A stretch of 64,000 nt of DNA from Tricholoma matsutake (taxonomy: Eukaryota > Basidiomycota > Agaricomycetes > Agaricales > Tricholomataceae). Under the pieces are notes generated by a model. That model saw nothing but the letters and a program-made list of their open reading frames with translations, did no database searches and was not told the DNA's origin. Shown in pieces: positions 44,785 through 54,139 of this stretch. The position numbers were made by a program, and so were the translations under genes. The stretch spans positions 1,798,001 to 1,862,000 of the forward strand of contig AP026547.1 in assembly GCA_026075535.2 (NCBI GenBank), written 5' to 3'. Each line of letters opens with the position of its first letter. The first letter of the stretch is position 1.

Positions 44785-47075
44785 TTACATGTCATCATCA
44801 CTATCACTATCACTATCACTATCACTATCACTATCACTATTGTTTGCCTTACTTGCCTTTTCCTCTTGTTTTGCAATAACATGTCTAGTATGATAAAATA
44901 GCATGCTATGCAGAAACCAGTTGAAGTTACCAGCTGTCATTTTCTTCAACATTGATTCATATCCTCCCATCCATGCATTTAACTGTTCACAAGCCTGTTT
45001 GTTGCATGTTAGTCAGTATTATTGTTACATGAAACAAGTATCAAAGCTTGCCTGTGTGTTGAATGCACATCTGAAACAAGATTTGCCTTGTTTATCTTTG
45101 GCTTCAACAACCAGATTAGGTGCAGAGCCATCTGCTGGTGCAGGATTACACCATTTCTTGCAAAGTTCATCATCATCTCAGTGGTTGATGTAATGATAAG
45201 CATCAACAATAAATTGTGTTGTCATTTCCCATGCCCTTTCCCATGATCCATTCCTGAGCGCAGTTCGAAGTACCAGACATGCTTTATCAATGCAAATGTA
45301 ATCTGGTCTGGACTCTTCAGTATGAAAAACCTTCTCCAAAAATGCCAAAATATTGGTTGGTGATTCAGCCTTTGGAAATTTTGCCCAGGCAACCACAACA
45401 CCACATGGTGCACATATTGTTTCAACACAGTAAAAGCTAGGAGCACTGAAATAATTTTTGTGCTCTGTTTCCTCCATTGGCTCATCATGTGGTTGTTCTG
45501 TTTGCTCATTCCTTGAAATCCATGGCAGGTTTTCAGCTGGCCTTTGTGTAATCCTTCGGAAACCAGGTGCAGATTGTCTTTTGTGTTGAGCAATGTATTT
45601 ATTCCATTGTGGCTGATGCTGTTGACATGCTTGTGTTGCTCTGATTTTTTCATTGTCACAGTTGTGAACACAGCATTTTGCACCATGGGCTTGTTCATGT
45701 ATTGCACAAAAGACAGCACCATGATAGTTTATGAGATCATCTGCACAGTTTTCATAAGCACAGTGCTTTGGCCCAAAGCATGTTCCATCAACAACTACCA
45801 TCTTTACTGGTGCTTTGTCAATGTCCATGCCATCTTCAGAGGTGGATGCAGATGTTGAACCAGAAGATGATGAAGAACTGGAATTGGCAGGTTGTGAAGA
45901 GGATTGTTCAACCTCATCAACTCCAACCACACCAGCAGAAAGAGCAGTTGGAGTAGTATCAGCAGTTGTTGCAATGTAGTCATGAGTGCATTCTGAACAA
46001 GCATGTTGATCTGCAGCTCTGATAACTCCATTTTCACCAAGAATTGAGAAAGCTTCTTTTGTAATTTCACCAATTGCAAGATTATCCCAAACTGACAGCT
46101 CTGTATCAGCAGAAGCAGCAATGGTGCAGATGGACTCTTGAACAAAGGCCTGCCATATTTGACGATGTGACAACCAATGAAACCCATGTTGCTGTGTTTT
46201 TCCAAAAGAATTGCCATGTATGATGAGGCTGAAGCATGAAAGCTGTACATGGCATTCACAACAGCATTTGAGAAAACCCGATCAACCCATACACTTTGAC
46301 CAACTTTGAGGAATTTGGCAGAATTCAAATACAAGCTGGTGAACTGGTTCTCTTCATTGATTTCTGGAGTGCGCTCATGATCGGCCCTATATGATGTCAT
46401 GCAATTGGGGCATCTTCCAGTAAGAACTGGAACATCCTTGTGAATGGTATTATTCTTCACAAGTGTTACCAGGGAAATGTCTCTTTGTTTGGTTGTCTGA
46501 ACCAGAGACCAAAATCCACATCCGCTTGTGACACATTGATATGATTGAGGACAAATGATATGCACAGCTTCAATTGCTGTATATGATATTGGCTTGAGAG
46601 CAGTCTTTAGATGGCCCTTTTTGTTGTATTTGATGAGGCCCAAGTGCCGTACCAATTCATCAAGTTTGGTTGCAATGTTGCTGACAATGTGGTTTTCAGA
46701 AATGCCTTCATACCGGTCAGATTCATGCAATAGGGATGCACTGTTGTTCACTTTTGCATGTACTGCCCATGACAAGCTTTTGATCCAACTGTTGATGGTA
46801 GATATGTTTTCTCCTTTTGCAAGCGAATACTGTTGTCTCGCATGTAAACTGAGAAGATCAGGATTTTCAGTCATTGTAAACAACAGTAATAAAACTGTTG
46901 AGAGTGAGATGTCATCTGGGAAGTTTTTCTGGATGAATTGACTGAATGAAAGGAAAGTCAATTCTGGAAATGGGCTGAATTCTGACAATGCAGCAGCTGT
47001 GGGCAAAAAACTAAGACCCAGCAAAATCCACAATGGCAAAGGTAGACAGCAAAGACTTGAAAACAGCCAGAGCAT
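44785..47075 (-). pseudogene. KDZ-associated CxC5/CxC6 cysteine-cluster protein
   Basis: Family of fungal proteins linked to Kyakuja-Dileera-Zisupton transposases. Start MLWLFSSLC at 47075 (uncertain). CxC5-like region: ICPQSYQCVTSGCGFW and LTGRCPNCMTSYRADHER, then LYLNSAKFLKVGQSVWVDRVF. A one-base frameshift lies near 46213; the frame resumes LSHRQIWQAFVQESI and RAADQHACSECT. CxC6-like: KHCAYENCADDL ... VFCAIHEQAHGAKC, CDNEKIRATQACQQHQPQW. Then FYCVETICAPCGVVVAW, RPDYICIDKACLVLR, IVDAYHYINH-TGA-DDDELC, and after an intron (44995-45051) ACEQLNAWMGGYESML and an (SD)n tail. Conserved Asp and Glu in the last part may form a nuclease core (inference). One frameshift and one TGA; otherwise well kept. 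Confidence 0.7.
44794..44840. repeat. Hexanucleotide (ATCACT)n microsatellite
   Basis: About seven units of ATCACT encode the Ser-Asp tail of the KDZ-associated protein on the minus strand. Confidence 0.8.
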
Positions 47076-47228
47076 TGCATTTGGGCAATTGGAGTTACTA
47101 AAAGAGGGGACTTAGAACTATAACATGATTGGATTGGTCCATTGTATCTACTTACACAGCCTTAGACTTCTGCTTTTTTCTGCCAGTTACTTCTTTTGCT
47201 TTGCCTTTTCCCTTCTCTTTCTCTTTCT

Positions 47229-47370
47229 CCTTTTCCTTTTCCTTTTCCTTTTCCTTTTCCTTTTCCTTTTCCTTTTCCTTTTCCTTTTCCTTTTCCTTTT
47301 CCTTTTCCTTTTCCTTTTCCTTTTCCTTTTCCTTTTCCTTTTCCTTTTCCTTTTCCTTTTCCTTTTCCTT
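47229..47370. repeat. (CCTTTT)n hexanucleotide repeat, 23 units
   Basis: Twenty-three uninterrupted CCTTTT units plus a partial one. On the minus strand it encodes the Gly-Lys tail of the gene at 47162-49971. The plus-strand open frames here are artefacts of the repeat. Confidence 0.95.
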
Positions 47371-49556
47371 TCTGAGTTTCTCCCATGTCAGATCCTGCCT
47401 CTGTCTCTCCCTTTGTCAAACCCTCTCCCCCATTTGCCAGCCATTCCAGAAGATCAGAAAATGCATATGCAGGTTTCAATATTCCCCACAACTCAATATC
47501 CGAGAGCTTGTTGTCACTGTCCTCAAGCCAAGACACCATCGTAGGATAACCAGAAAGCTTTGGAAAAGCCTTGCTATATGTCAAGTGCCACTGTGATTTT
47601 CCCTTGAAAATGCTGATGATATCTGCATGTGTTGGCTTCCAATCAAAAACTTCTTTCAACTTTCCAGTCTCCCATAACATATTGCAGGTCTTGACAGCCA
47701 CCAACCATGCCTTGTACTTCTGCCATGCATAACCCAAATTTACATCCTTGTGATCGGTTAACTCAACCAGAATACTGAGAGAAGCAACCATCTTGTCTTT
47801 GAATAGAGAGCCAGTGACAGAAAGAGGTGTAGACATGTGAGTCTCAGGTGGGGCAGTACTAGTAGAACCAACCAGAGTCAAGACAGATAATGCAGGAAGG
47901 AATGTGGGTTGTTGTTCCTTATGTGAAATAAACATCAAGTAATCTTGATGGAGACTGTAAAAGTGTCTCACATAACAGACTGGAAGAATATAGTCTTTCT
48001 TTCTCTTAATCCATTCAATGTCTTCATCAAATGATACTGCAGCCTCACATCAGCCTTTGTCAGTCCACTCTCCTTGTTCATAAACAGATATTTGAGGGTT
48101 GGTTTCTATCATGGGATTATTATAAACAATAATAGGTATGCATGAAGGCTCCATACTTTCAATTGGAGACCACTTTGCAGCAATAGATTTGAGGATGGGT
48201 GCCATAGAAAACTGAACATCGACTTTGAGAATCCGGAATGGCTTGACTTCGATAGAATCAACTAGTGAGTTATAAATATGTACTCTGCCCATCCTCAAAA
48301 CTGGAGTCTTGAGATTGTTGTCATCACCTGCATCAGCAAAATTGAAGACATTCCCAGTGGCATGTCCATGCATATGTCCACCAGTAGTGCGGGATGATCC
48401 ATGGAGAGCAGGTGGTGGACTGGATGATGGACTAGTCATCTGAACATCTATGGATGTTTTACAATGGTAAAAAGCAAAAGCAAAAGTAAAGACCCCCTAC
48501 CTGGATCTTGAAACCCTTTGGCTTGGACCATGGATGTTGCGCCAGGAACAACTACAATGATATATTAAAAAGACCAAGTAATATTATTTTTTCATTACCT
48601 GTGTCACCTGTCGAGGAGCCCAGTAAATGATCTAATACTAATTCTAGATTTTAAATTACAACTACAACAAATTAAAATACCTTTGGACCTAAGGGCTACT
48701 ACAGAGACAGGGGATGGTCAGGATGTAACCAGTAAAAGAAAAAGAAAATGGGGGCTTGCTAGTGGTTTTAGTACCCCTGTTGTTGGCGTTGGCGCCAGCA
48801 TTGTCATCCGTGGCCTTCCTGCCACTGGTGTTGGTGGTGTCGACCCCATTGTTGGCATTGTCATTGGTGGTGTCATCGCAAGGTTTGGGGCCTCCATTGT
48901 GGTCGTCGCCCCAGCCCTCCCCATGGCTGGCATCATCGTTGGTGTTCACGTCGTCATCCTGGGCCTCCTCATCATTGTCATCCTGGGCCTCCTCGTCATT
49001 GTTGTCCTGGGCCTCCTCGTTGTTGTCGTACTGGGCCTCCTCATCGTTGTCATCCTGGGCTTCCTTGTCGTTGTCATCCTGGTGCTCCCCATTGCCATTG
49101 TCATCGTTGTTGTCCTGGCACTCCCCATTGCCGTTGTCATCATTGTCGTCCTGGCGCTCCCCATTGTCAGTGTCAGCATTGGTGTCATCATTGGTGTCGT
49201 TGGCGGGCTTGCCGTTGTTCCCGTCGTCAGCCTTGCCATTGTCCTTGTTGTCGGCCTCCCTGTTGTTGTCGTTGTTGGCTGCAGGCTCCCCATGGCTTGA
49301 GCTGTCATCAGTGCCATTGTTGTTGCTGGATTTGTTGCTGGTCTCCTCTTCGCTCTCCTTGCTGTCACTGGATGGGGCCTGCAGGGCTTGAGGTCGACCA
49401 GTGCCACCCTGACCAGGAAGAGGGGGCAGGAAACTTGCCTTGGCCACTTGAGCACGTTTGGGGGGGGCAACAGAAACTCCGCTCACTTTGAGAGTGAGTT
49501 TGGCTCTATGAAAGAAAAAAAGAATGAGAAAAGATATTAATAAAGAAGAAACATAC

Positions 49557-49719
49557 CTTAAAGGGGCAGCCAAAGCCACACCCTGTCCTTTCAAGCCTCT
49601 TTTCAAGGTCCTGTAAAAGGAATAGCATGTTAGTATACCATAATGATGATAAAAAAGAAACATACCTTAAAGGGGTGGCCAAAGCCGCACCCTGTCCTTT
49701 TGAGCCTTTTTTCGAGGTA
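49557..49719 (-). repeat. Tandem duplication of a 54-nt exon and its intron
   Basis: Exons 2 and 3 of the gene at 47162-49971 are both 54 nt, in the same phase, and are followed by near-identical GTATGTTTCTT donors; preceding introns end TTTTACAG. An internal exon-intron duplication is the simplest reading. Confidence 0.7.
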
Positions 49720-50151
49720 CTGTAAAAAGGAACAGAATGTTAGTACCATAATGGCTGGATAGAAGAGCTGGGTTACTTACATTTTGCTACCTTTCCCCTT
49801 CCCAGACCATTCCTCTTCTTCCTTCTCCTCATCTCGCTTCACTTTCTTTGAGCTGTCCTTTTCGAGTGCTGATATGGCACATTTGTGGGTTCGCAATCCT
49901 GATTTGGGTGGGGATTTCGATGGCGATGGGCTGGATCCCTTGTTGCATTTGTTGGCACGGGTGGTTGGCATGGTTTTTGATGGGGGTGGTTGGTGGATGG
50001 GGTCGCAATGTGTCGGTGGTTGGGTTACTGTGGTGTGGTTGTGTGTGAGAGCGCTTGTGATGACACATCACACAGCTGTGATGCGCTATTACTGATGATG
50101 ATTTGTTACCACGCACCTTAATTGGGTAATAAAAGTGTCAAATGTTGGGTA

Positions 50152-50505
50152 AAGAGAACGACTTGGTAGCTAAGTGGTTAAGTGTGCTGTTCTATTTATG
50201 GTTCAACCTATGGTCGAGTGTTCAATTCTTGTTGGATGTGAAACTTTTATTTGGTAAAGCATGTGCTGTCCAGTTTGTCCAGTTGTGTGGTTGGTCATGC
50301 ATCCGGGTGACTCTGGTGAATCCAGTTGTAATGAGTCCGGTCAGATTCCAGGGATTCTGGGTGTAAATTGGATCCTTATTCCGACTGGAATTATGCTGCA
50401 TAGGGAAAAATACATACAAAAAAAATTCCACCAGATTCCAGAAATTCTGGCTGGACAAACCGGAATCCAACCGGAATAGGTGGGGGAGTGTAAAGTACTT
50501 GTTGC
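50152..50505 (+). repeat. tRNA-derived SINE-like element, copy 5
   Basis: A-box-like TGGTAGCTAAGTGGTT near 50164-50179, B-box-like GAGTGTTCAATTCTT near 50216-50230, a body with GGAATTCTGG/CCGGAATCC-type repeats, and the 3' signature AGGTGGGGGAGTGTAAAGTA at about 50478-50497. Confidence 0.6.
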
Positions 50506-50637
50506 CAAGCACAAATAGCAGCAGTTAACCACTACACCACAGACCCATTGTCAGTAAGTGCAAACAATTGCATTATCTAACCATACTTATTTAAATCATG
50601 TGATTCATGTGCAAGTTCAAGACATGTCAACAATCAT

Positions 50638-52340
50638 TGTTGACCACCACCACCACTCTCAATGCTGCTGCCTCCCACCTCCCTCTACCACCACCACCAC
50701 CCAGTCAGCCCCCTCCTCCGATGCCTCTTGCACCAACAGCAACACAAACAGCATGGAACAAATGATGTCCAACATTGTTTGGGCCCCAGGCAAGTCTTTT
50801 TTTACCTTTCTTTATTTTATGAACTAACTATTTTCTTAGCAAACTAGCTGAGGTGATGCAACAGGCCCAAATGAGCCAAGCCAATGCAATGGGCCCAAAT
50901 GACAATAATGGTTGTTTTGGCCCCAAGTAAGTTTTTTTTTACTTTTCTTCCATTGTTTTATCAACTCATTAACTATTTTCTTTCTTTTTTTTTTAGGTTA
51001 ACAATGATTTCTAAACCCCAAAATGGCATGCCATACACCCAGCTGCCCAACATGCCCATCCCCATGGCTGCAAGCACCTGCTTGCAGCGTGGGTGTGCCT
51101 ACCAAGATGGAACACGCAGGGGATGCAGGGGGATGCTGGGAGGCCTGTGAAGTGGGGTACCCATAAGGTATGCACCCAATCCCTTGACACAATGACCCAA
51201 GTAAGTTTTTTCTTTCTTTTTTCTTTCTATGAAACTACTAATTATATTTTCATTATAATTTAGATTCCATTTTAGTGGCAACATGACCCACATACACCAC
51301 ACCGCTGGCCCCCAGCCTCGTGAGCAACTGCTCGTGGGGTGGATCACAGGTGGAACAATGATGACAATGACTGAGGGGGATGGGGGTGCCACCACCACCA
51401 CCACTGCTGCTGTGAGCCCCTGCTCACCGAGTGGATGGGCAAGGGTGAGGGGACAAGGAGGGGGAAAGGGAGGGTATGATGAACGGCAAGGGGACAACAG
51501 GGTGATATCCACCACCACCACTGCAGGGATGACGACAACACAGACTACGAACCAAAATGACAACACCAATGTGATGAGAAGGGAAGCCAAACAAAAAAAA
51601 GGCCCAAGTAAGCTTTTTTTCTTTTTTTCTTTTCTCATTCCCTTCTTTTTCTTATGAACAAACTTTTTTAGATACTAATTTGAACTATAGCCAACAACAG
51701 GGGACAAGGAAGATAATGAGAGGGAGCCAATGAGCACCACCTGCCTCCAGCCTCATGAGCAACTGCTTGTGGGGTGGATAGTGGGTGGAACAACAATGAC
51801 CATGATGACAACTACTACAGCACCCCTGACCACTACAGGGACAATGAGAGGATGGTGACAATGACAAGCACAAGGACAATGACTGTGAGGGGGACAATGG
51901 TGACATGGACAGCAACAGCAACATATGAGCCAAGCTGATGCAATGGGCCCAAATGACAATAATCGTCATTTGGGCCCCAAGAAGTAAGTTTTTTTTCTTT
52001 CATCCTTGTTTCTATGAACCAACTAACTATTTTTTTAATTATAATGTAGGTTCCATTTTAGTGGTAATGACAGATGCTGATGCGACACAACCCACACATG
52101 CCCATGGCCCATGCAATGACAACAGGACACCACCACCTGGGAACCCAACAGCGGGACCACCACCACCACCACCACCACGTCTACCGCCACACCCAACTGC
52201 TGCTGCAGGGACAGGGATGATGAGAGGGCAAGGACCAACACTGGAAGAGAACATGCCAATGCCAACGCACAAGGATGGCAGCCCTCTCCCTCCCCCCGCA
52301 TTTTGTGTGGGGTGGGTTTTTTTCTTTTTCTTTTTCTTCT
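50638..52340 (+). other. Low-complexity gene remnant with five similar introns
   Basis: Five intron-like modules of about 50-70 bp follow GGCCCC(A/AA)-type exon ends: 50790-50839 (GC donor), 50927-50996, 51201-51263, 51607-51671 and 51984-52049. Each has a (GT/GC)AAGT donor, a T-run, a TATGAAC..ACTA-type segment that could be the branch site, and a TAG acceptor. Exons after modules 3 and 5 both start TTCCATTTTAGTGG. Exon sequences are His/Thr/Pro-rich (CCACCA repeats). No known domain. Coding potential is doubtful, but the repeated intron structure is clear. Confidence 0.45.
51945..51977. repeat. 13-bp perfect inverted repeat
   Basis: GGGCCCAAATGAC, a 7-nt loop, then its exact reverse complement. 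It lies at the end of an exon-like segment just before intron module 5, and shares its arm with the hairpin at 1439-1470. Confidence 0.7.
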
Positions 52341-52353
52341 TTTTCTTTTAGCC

Positions 52354-52489
52354 CTCCCCCACATTGTGGGGGGAGTTTTTTTGTTAAATCTATAGTTTGT
52401 TAACTCCCCCTCGCATGTGGCATGAGGGGTTGAGTTTGTAATGTAGTTATGATTAATACCCATCCCTCTCGCATCTTGCATAAGGGAGG
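52354..52489. other. Three successive C-rich/G-rich hairpins
   Basis: Inverted repeats at 52354-52374, 52402-52436 and 52464-52489, each with CTCCCC- or CCCTC-type arms and short loops. 52490-52640 shows nothing else recognisable. Confidence 0.45.
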
Positions 52490-52639
52490 TCTTTTTTGTA
52501 TTTCTTTGATTGTATTGTATACTCCTTTATGTTAGATGCGAGGCATGCAGTTAATAAAATTTATTTGTTCAATTTTTGAGAGATAAATACTTGAGTTTGA
52601 GTTTGAGTGTCATAAATAAACTATGTATTACTAACAAAT

Positions 52640-52890
52640 AATTCACCCATGGCTCAACTGGTTGATCACATGTGTTTAGTTTGTTGTGTGATGACTTAGT
52701 TGGAGGTCTTAGGTTCAATCCTTGCTCTGCACCCCTTTATTTTGTAGGCACATCATGACTTTCAAAAAGCTTGGAACTCATAAGATATCAAATTACCCAG
52801 ATTCTGTGTGGACTCCATACAGACTAGCTCAGACTCCACACAGTCCATGCAGAGTCCACTAGGATATGTGGGGCACTGTAAATTACTGCC
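52640..52890 (+). repeat. tRNA-derived SINE-like element, copy 6
   Basis: A-box-like TGGCTCAACTGGTTG near 52655-52669, B-box-like AGGTTCAATCCTTG near 52710-52723, GACTCC-type repeats in the body and the end TGTGGGGCACTGTAAATTAC near 52866-52885. The head closely resembles copy 1. Confidence 0.6.
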
Positions 52891-53607
52891 TCCCTGCCAT
52901 CCCATTGGACCCACTGTTGTGTTGTCACTATCATTGTTCCCCTCCCCTTCCTGCTGTTGTGGTGGGTGCCTCTCTGTCCTTGTCCTTGTGCCTCTTGTCT
53001 GGCCCTCCCTGTTCCCATATCCCTGTCCTACCATCTTGATGTTGTCATTGTTGCACTCCTGCTCTGCAGTAGTTGGGGGTGCTACTGTCATGGGTGTATG
53101 GTCTTGCTACTACCTAACCACCTCATGAGCAGGGGCTCATGGCAGTGGTGGGGGTGGGTCAGGGGGCACCAGTTGTCATCATCAATAGTAAAATCACTAC
53201 CTAAAATCATTTTGGTTAGCAACAAGGAAATGAAATGAAAAGAAACTTACCTGTAAACAATGAAAATAAAGTTAGATGAATAAAGGAAAACAAGATATGA
53301 ATAAACAACAACTTACCTTGGCCCATTTCGTGCACTTTGTGTTGCCAGAGTAGGACCTAAAAAAACTGTTAGTTGTGAAATAAGAAGGTAAAAATAACAA
53401 TTTTGTCGTTGTTTCTTGCAATGATCAATGCCCACAGCTGGTGACTTAAATAACCATTAATACCCATGACACTGCCAACATGGGTATGGTATGTCACAGG
53501 TCCAACTGTACCCATACTCATCAAACCTGTGGGCAGTTTACCCATACCTGTGCTTCTCACAAGAAGTATTCTGGATGACAGATGTGTCTAATTCTGATTG
53601 ACAGAGA
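52891..53607. other. No gene recognised
   Basis: CT/TG-rich low-complexity sequence with remnants related to 51300-51900 (for example a CTCATGAGCA box near 53122). Two possible GTAAGT donors on the minus strand (near 53250 and 53312) hint at a decayed spliced gene. The right end is the target of the Copia element. Confidence 0.35.
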
Positions 53608-53881
53608 TGTTGAAATTAATCCCAGTGATGCATGCTGTATACATGAGGCAATACATGCAGCATACGCATGTTACTGCACTTACTGTGCATACATGCGGTA
53701 AACACATTCCTGAGTCATGTGACATCCTTATTATTATGTATATAAGGAGAACCTGTACCGTAGTAGGAATACAGTGTTCTTACCTCTGCTAACCCTAGCT
53801 GTAAGTCTAAGTAAACCCCAGGTAGGTTGTAAGGAACGTGTTGTCTCTTCCACTGTGCAGTGTATATAGTCTGCTCCAACA
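53608..53881 (+). repeat. Copia 5' LTR
   Basis: 274 bp. Contains a TGAGTCA box (53711-53717) and a TATATAAGG box (53739-53747), a plausible bZIP site and TATA element for the retroelement promoter. Confidence 0.93.
53739..53747 (+). promoter_or_regulatory. Copia LTR TATA-like box
   Basis: TATATAAGG lies in the LTR about 22 bp downstream of a TGAGTCA (Gcn4/AP-1-like) box. Both are conserved in the 3' LTR. Promoter function is inferred from position only. Confidence 0.45.
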
Positions 53882-53895
53882 GGTTATGGGCCCTG
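53882..53895 (+). other. Copia primer-binding site (half-tRNA type)
   Basis: GGTTATGGGCCC starts directly after the LTR. Its complement, GGGCCCATAACC, matches the anticodon stem-loop of eukaryotic initiator tRNA-Met rather than a tRNA 3' end, as known for Drosophila copia, which is primed by a cleaved initiator tRNA half. Confidence 0.65.
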
Positions 53896-53978
53896 CTGGG
53901 CACGTCGCGAATGCGCCTTAATTGGCTGCGAACGACGTTGACTTCATCGTCTCCAAATTATAACCTTGCACTCTTCGT

Positions 53979-54050
53979 GAGCTGCATTGCGCTCCCTGCG
54001 AGCTGCATTGCGCTCCCTGCGAGCTGCATTGCGCTCCCTGCGAGCTGCAC
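53979..54050 (+). repeat. 21-bp tandem repeat in the Copia leader
   Basis: Three 21-bp units (GAGCTGCATTGCGCTCCCTG plus C) and a partial fourth in the untranslated leader. Likely replication slippage; possible RNA structure. Confidence 0.85.
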
Positions 54051-54139
54051 ATAAAACCTAGGTTGACTAGGGTTAACCACTCTGAAGGAGTGTTTTCTCC
54101 TGAGAACGTTAAACATGTTTTATTGAGTAAAAAGACTGA

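Larger units (their letters stand above)
47162..49971 (-). pseudogene. Multi-exon protein with acidic and Gly-Lys repeats
   Basis: I recognise it as an Agaricomycete multi-copy family without known function. Exon 1 49971-49782 (MPTTRANKCNKGSSPSPSK, basic); exons 2 (49719-49666) and 3 (49610-49557) are a tandem duplication of one 54-nt exon (SKKGSKGQGAALATPL / LKRGLKGQGVALAAPL). Exon 4 from 49505 is Asp/Asn/Glu-rich with DDNDEEAQ repeats. A short exon ends at 48599, exon 5 is 48551-48501, and exon 6 48447-47162 has a folded-looking domain (GYAWQKYKAWLVAVKTCN; PTHADIISIFKGKSQWH; YSKAFPKLSGYPTMVSWLE) and a long (Gly-Lys)n tail. A single TGA near 48047 (KG-stop-CEA) is the only clear lesion, likely from CGA. 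The stop is 87 nt from the next gene's start, same strand. Confidence 0.6.

Noticed and set aside
47125..47596. Plus-strand frames with (Phe-Ser)n or (Leu-Phe)n runs
   Set aside because: Products of the CCTTTT repeat; the minus strand encodes the supported gene.
48047..48049. TGA decoded as an amino acid (alternative code) to explain the many in-frame TGA
   Set aside because: The intact Copia and PLP-homeostasis genes use no internal TGA, and LTR comparisons show the mutation class directly; decay explains it better.
48683..49391. Long hydrophobic Val/Leu/Ile-rich plus-strand frames resembling membrane proteins
   Set aside because: They are the opposite-strand reading of the Asp/Asn/Glu-rich repeats of the minus-strand gene, which has consistent splice sites.
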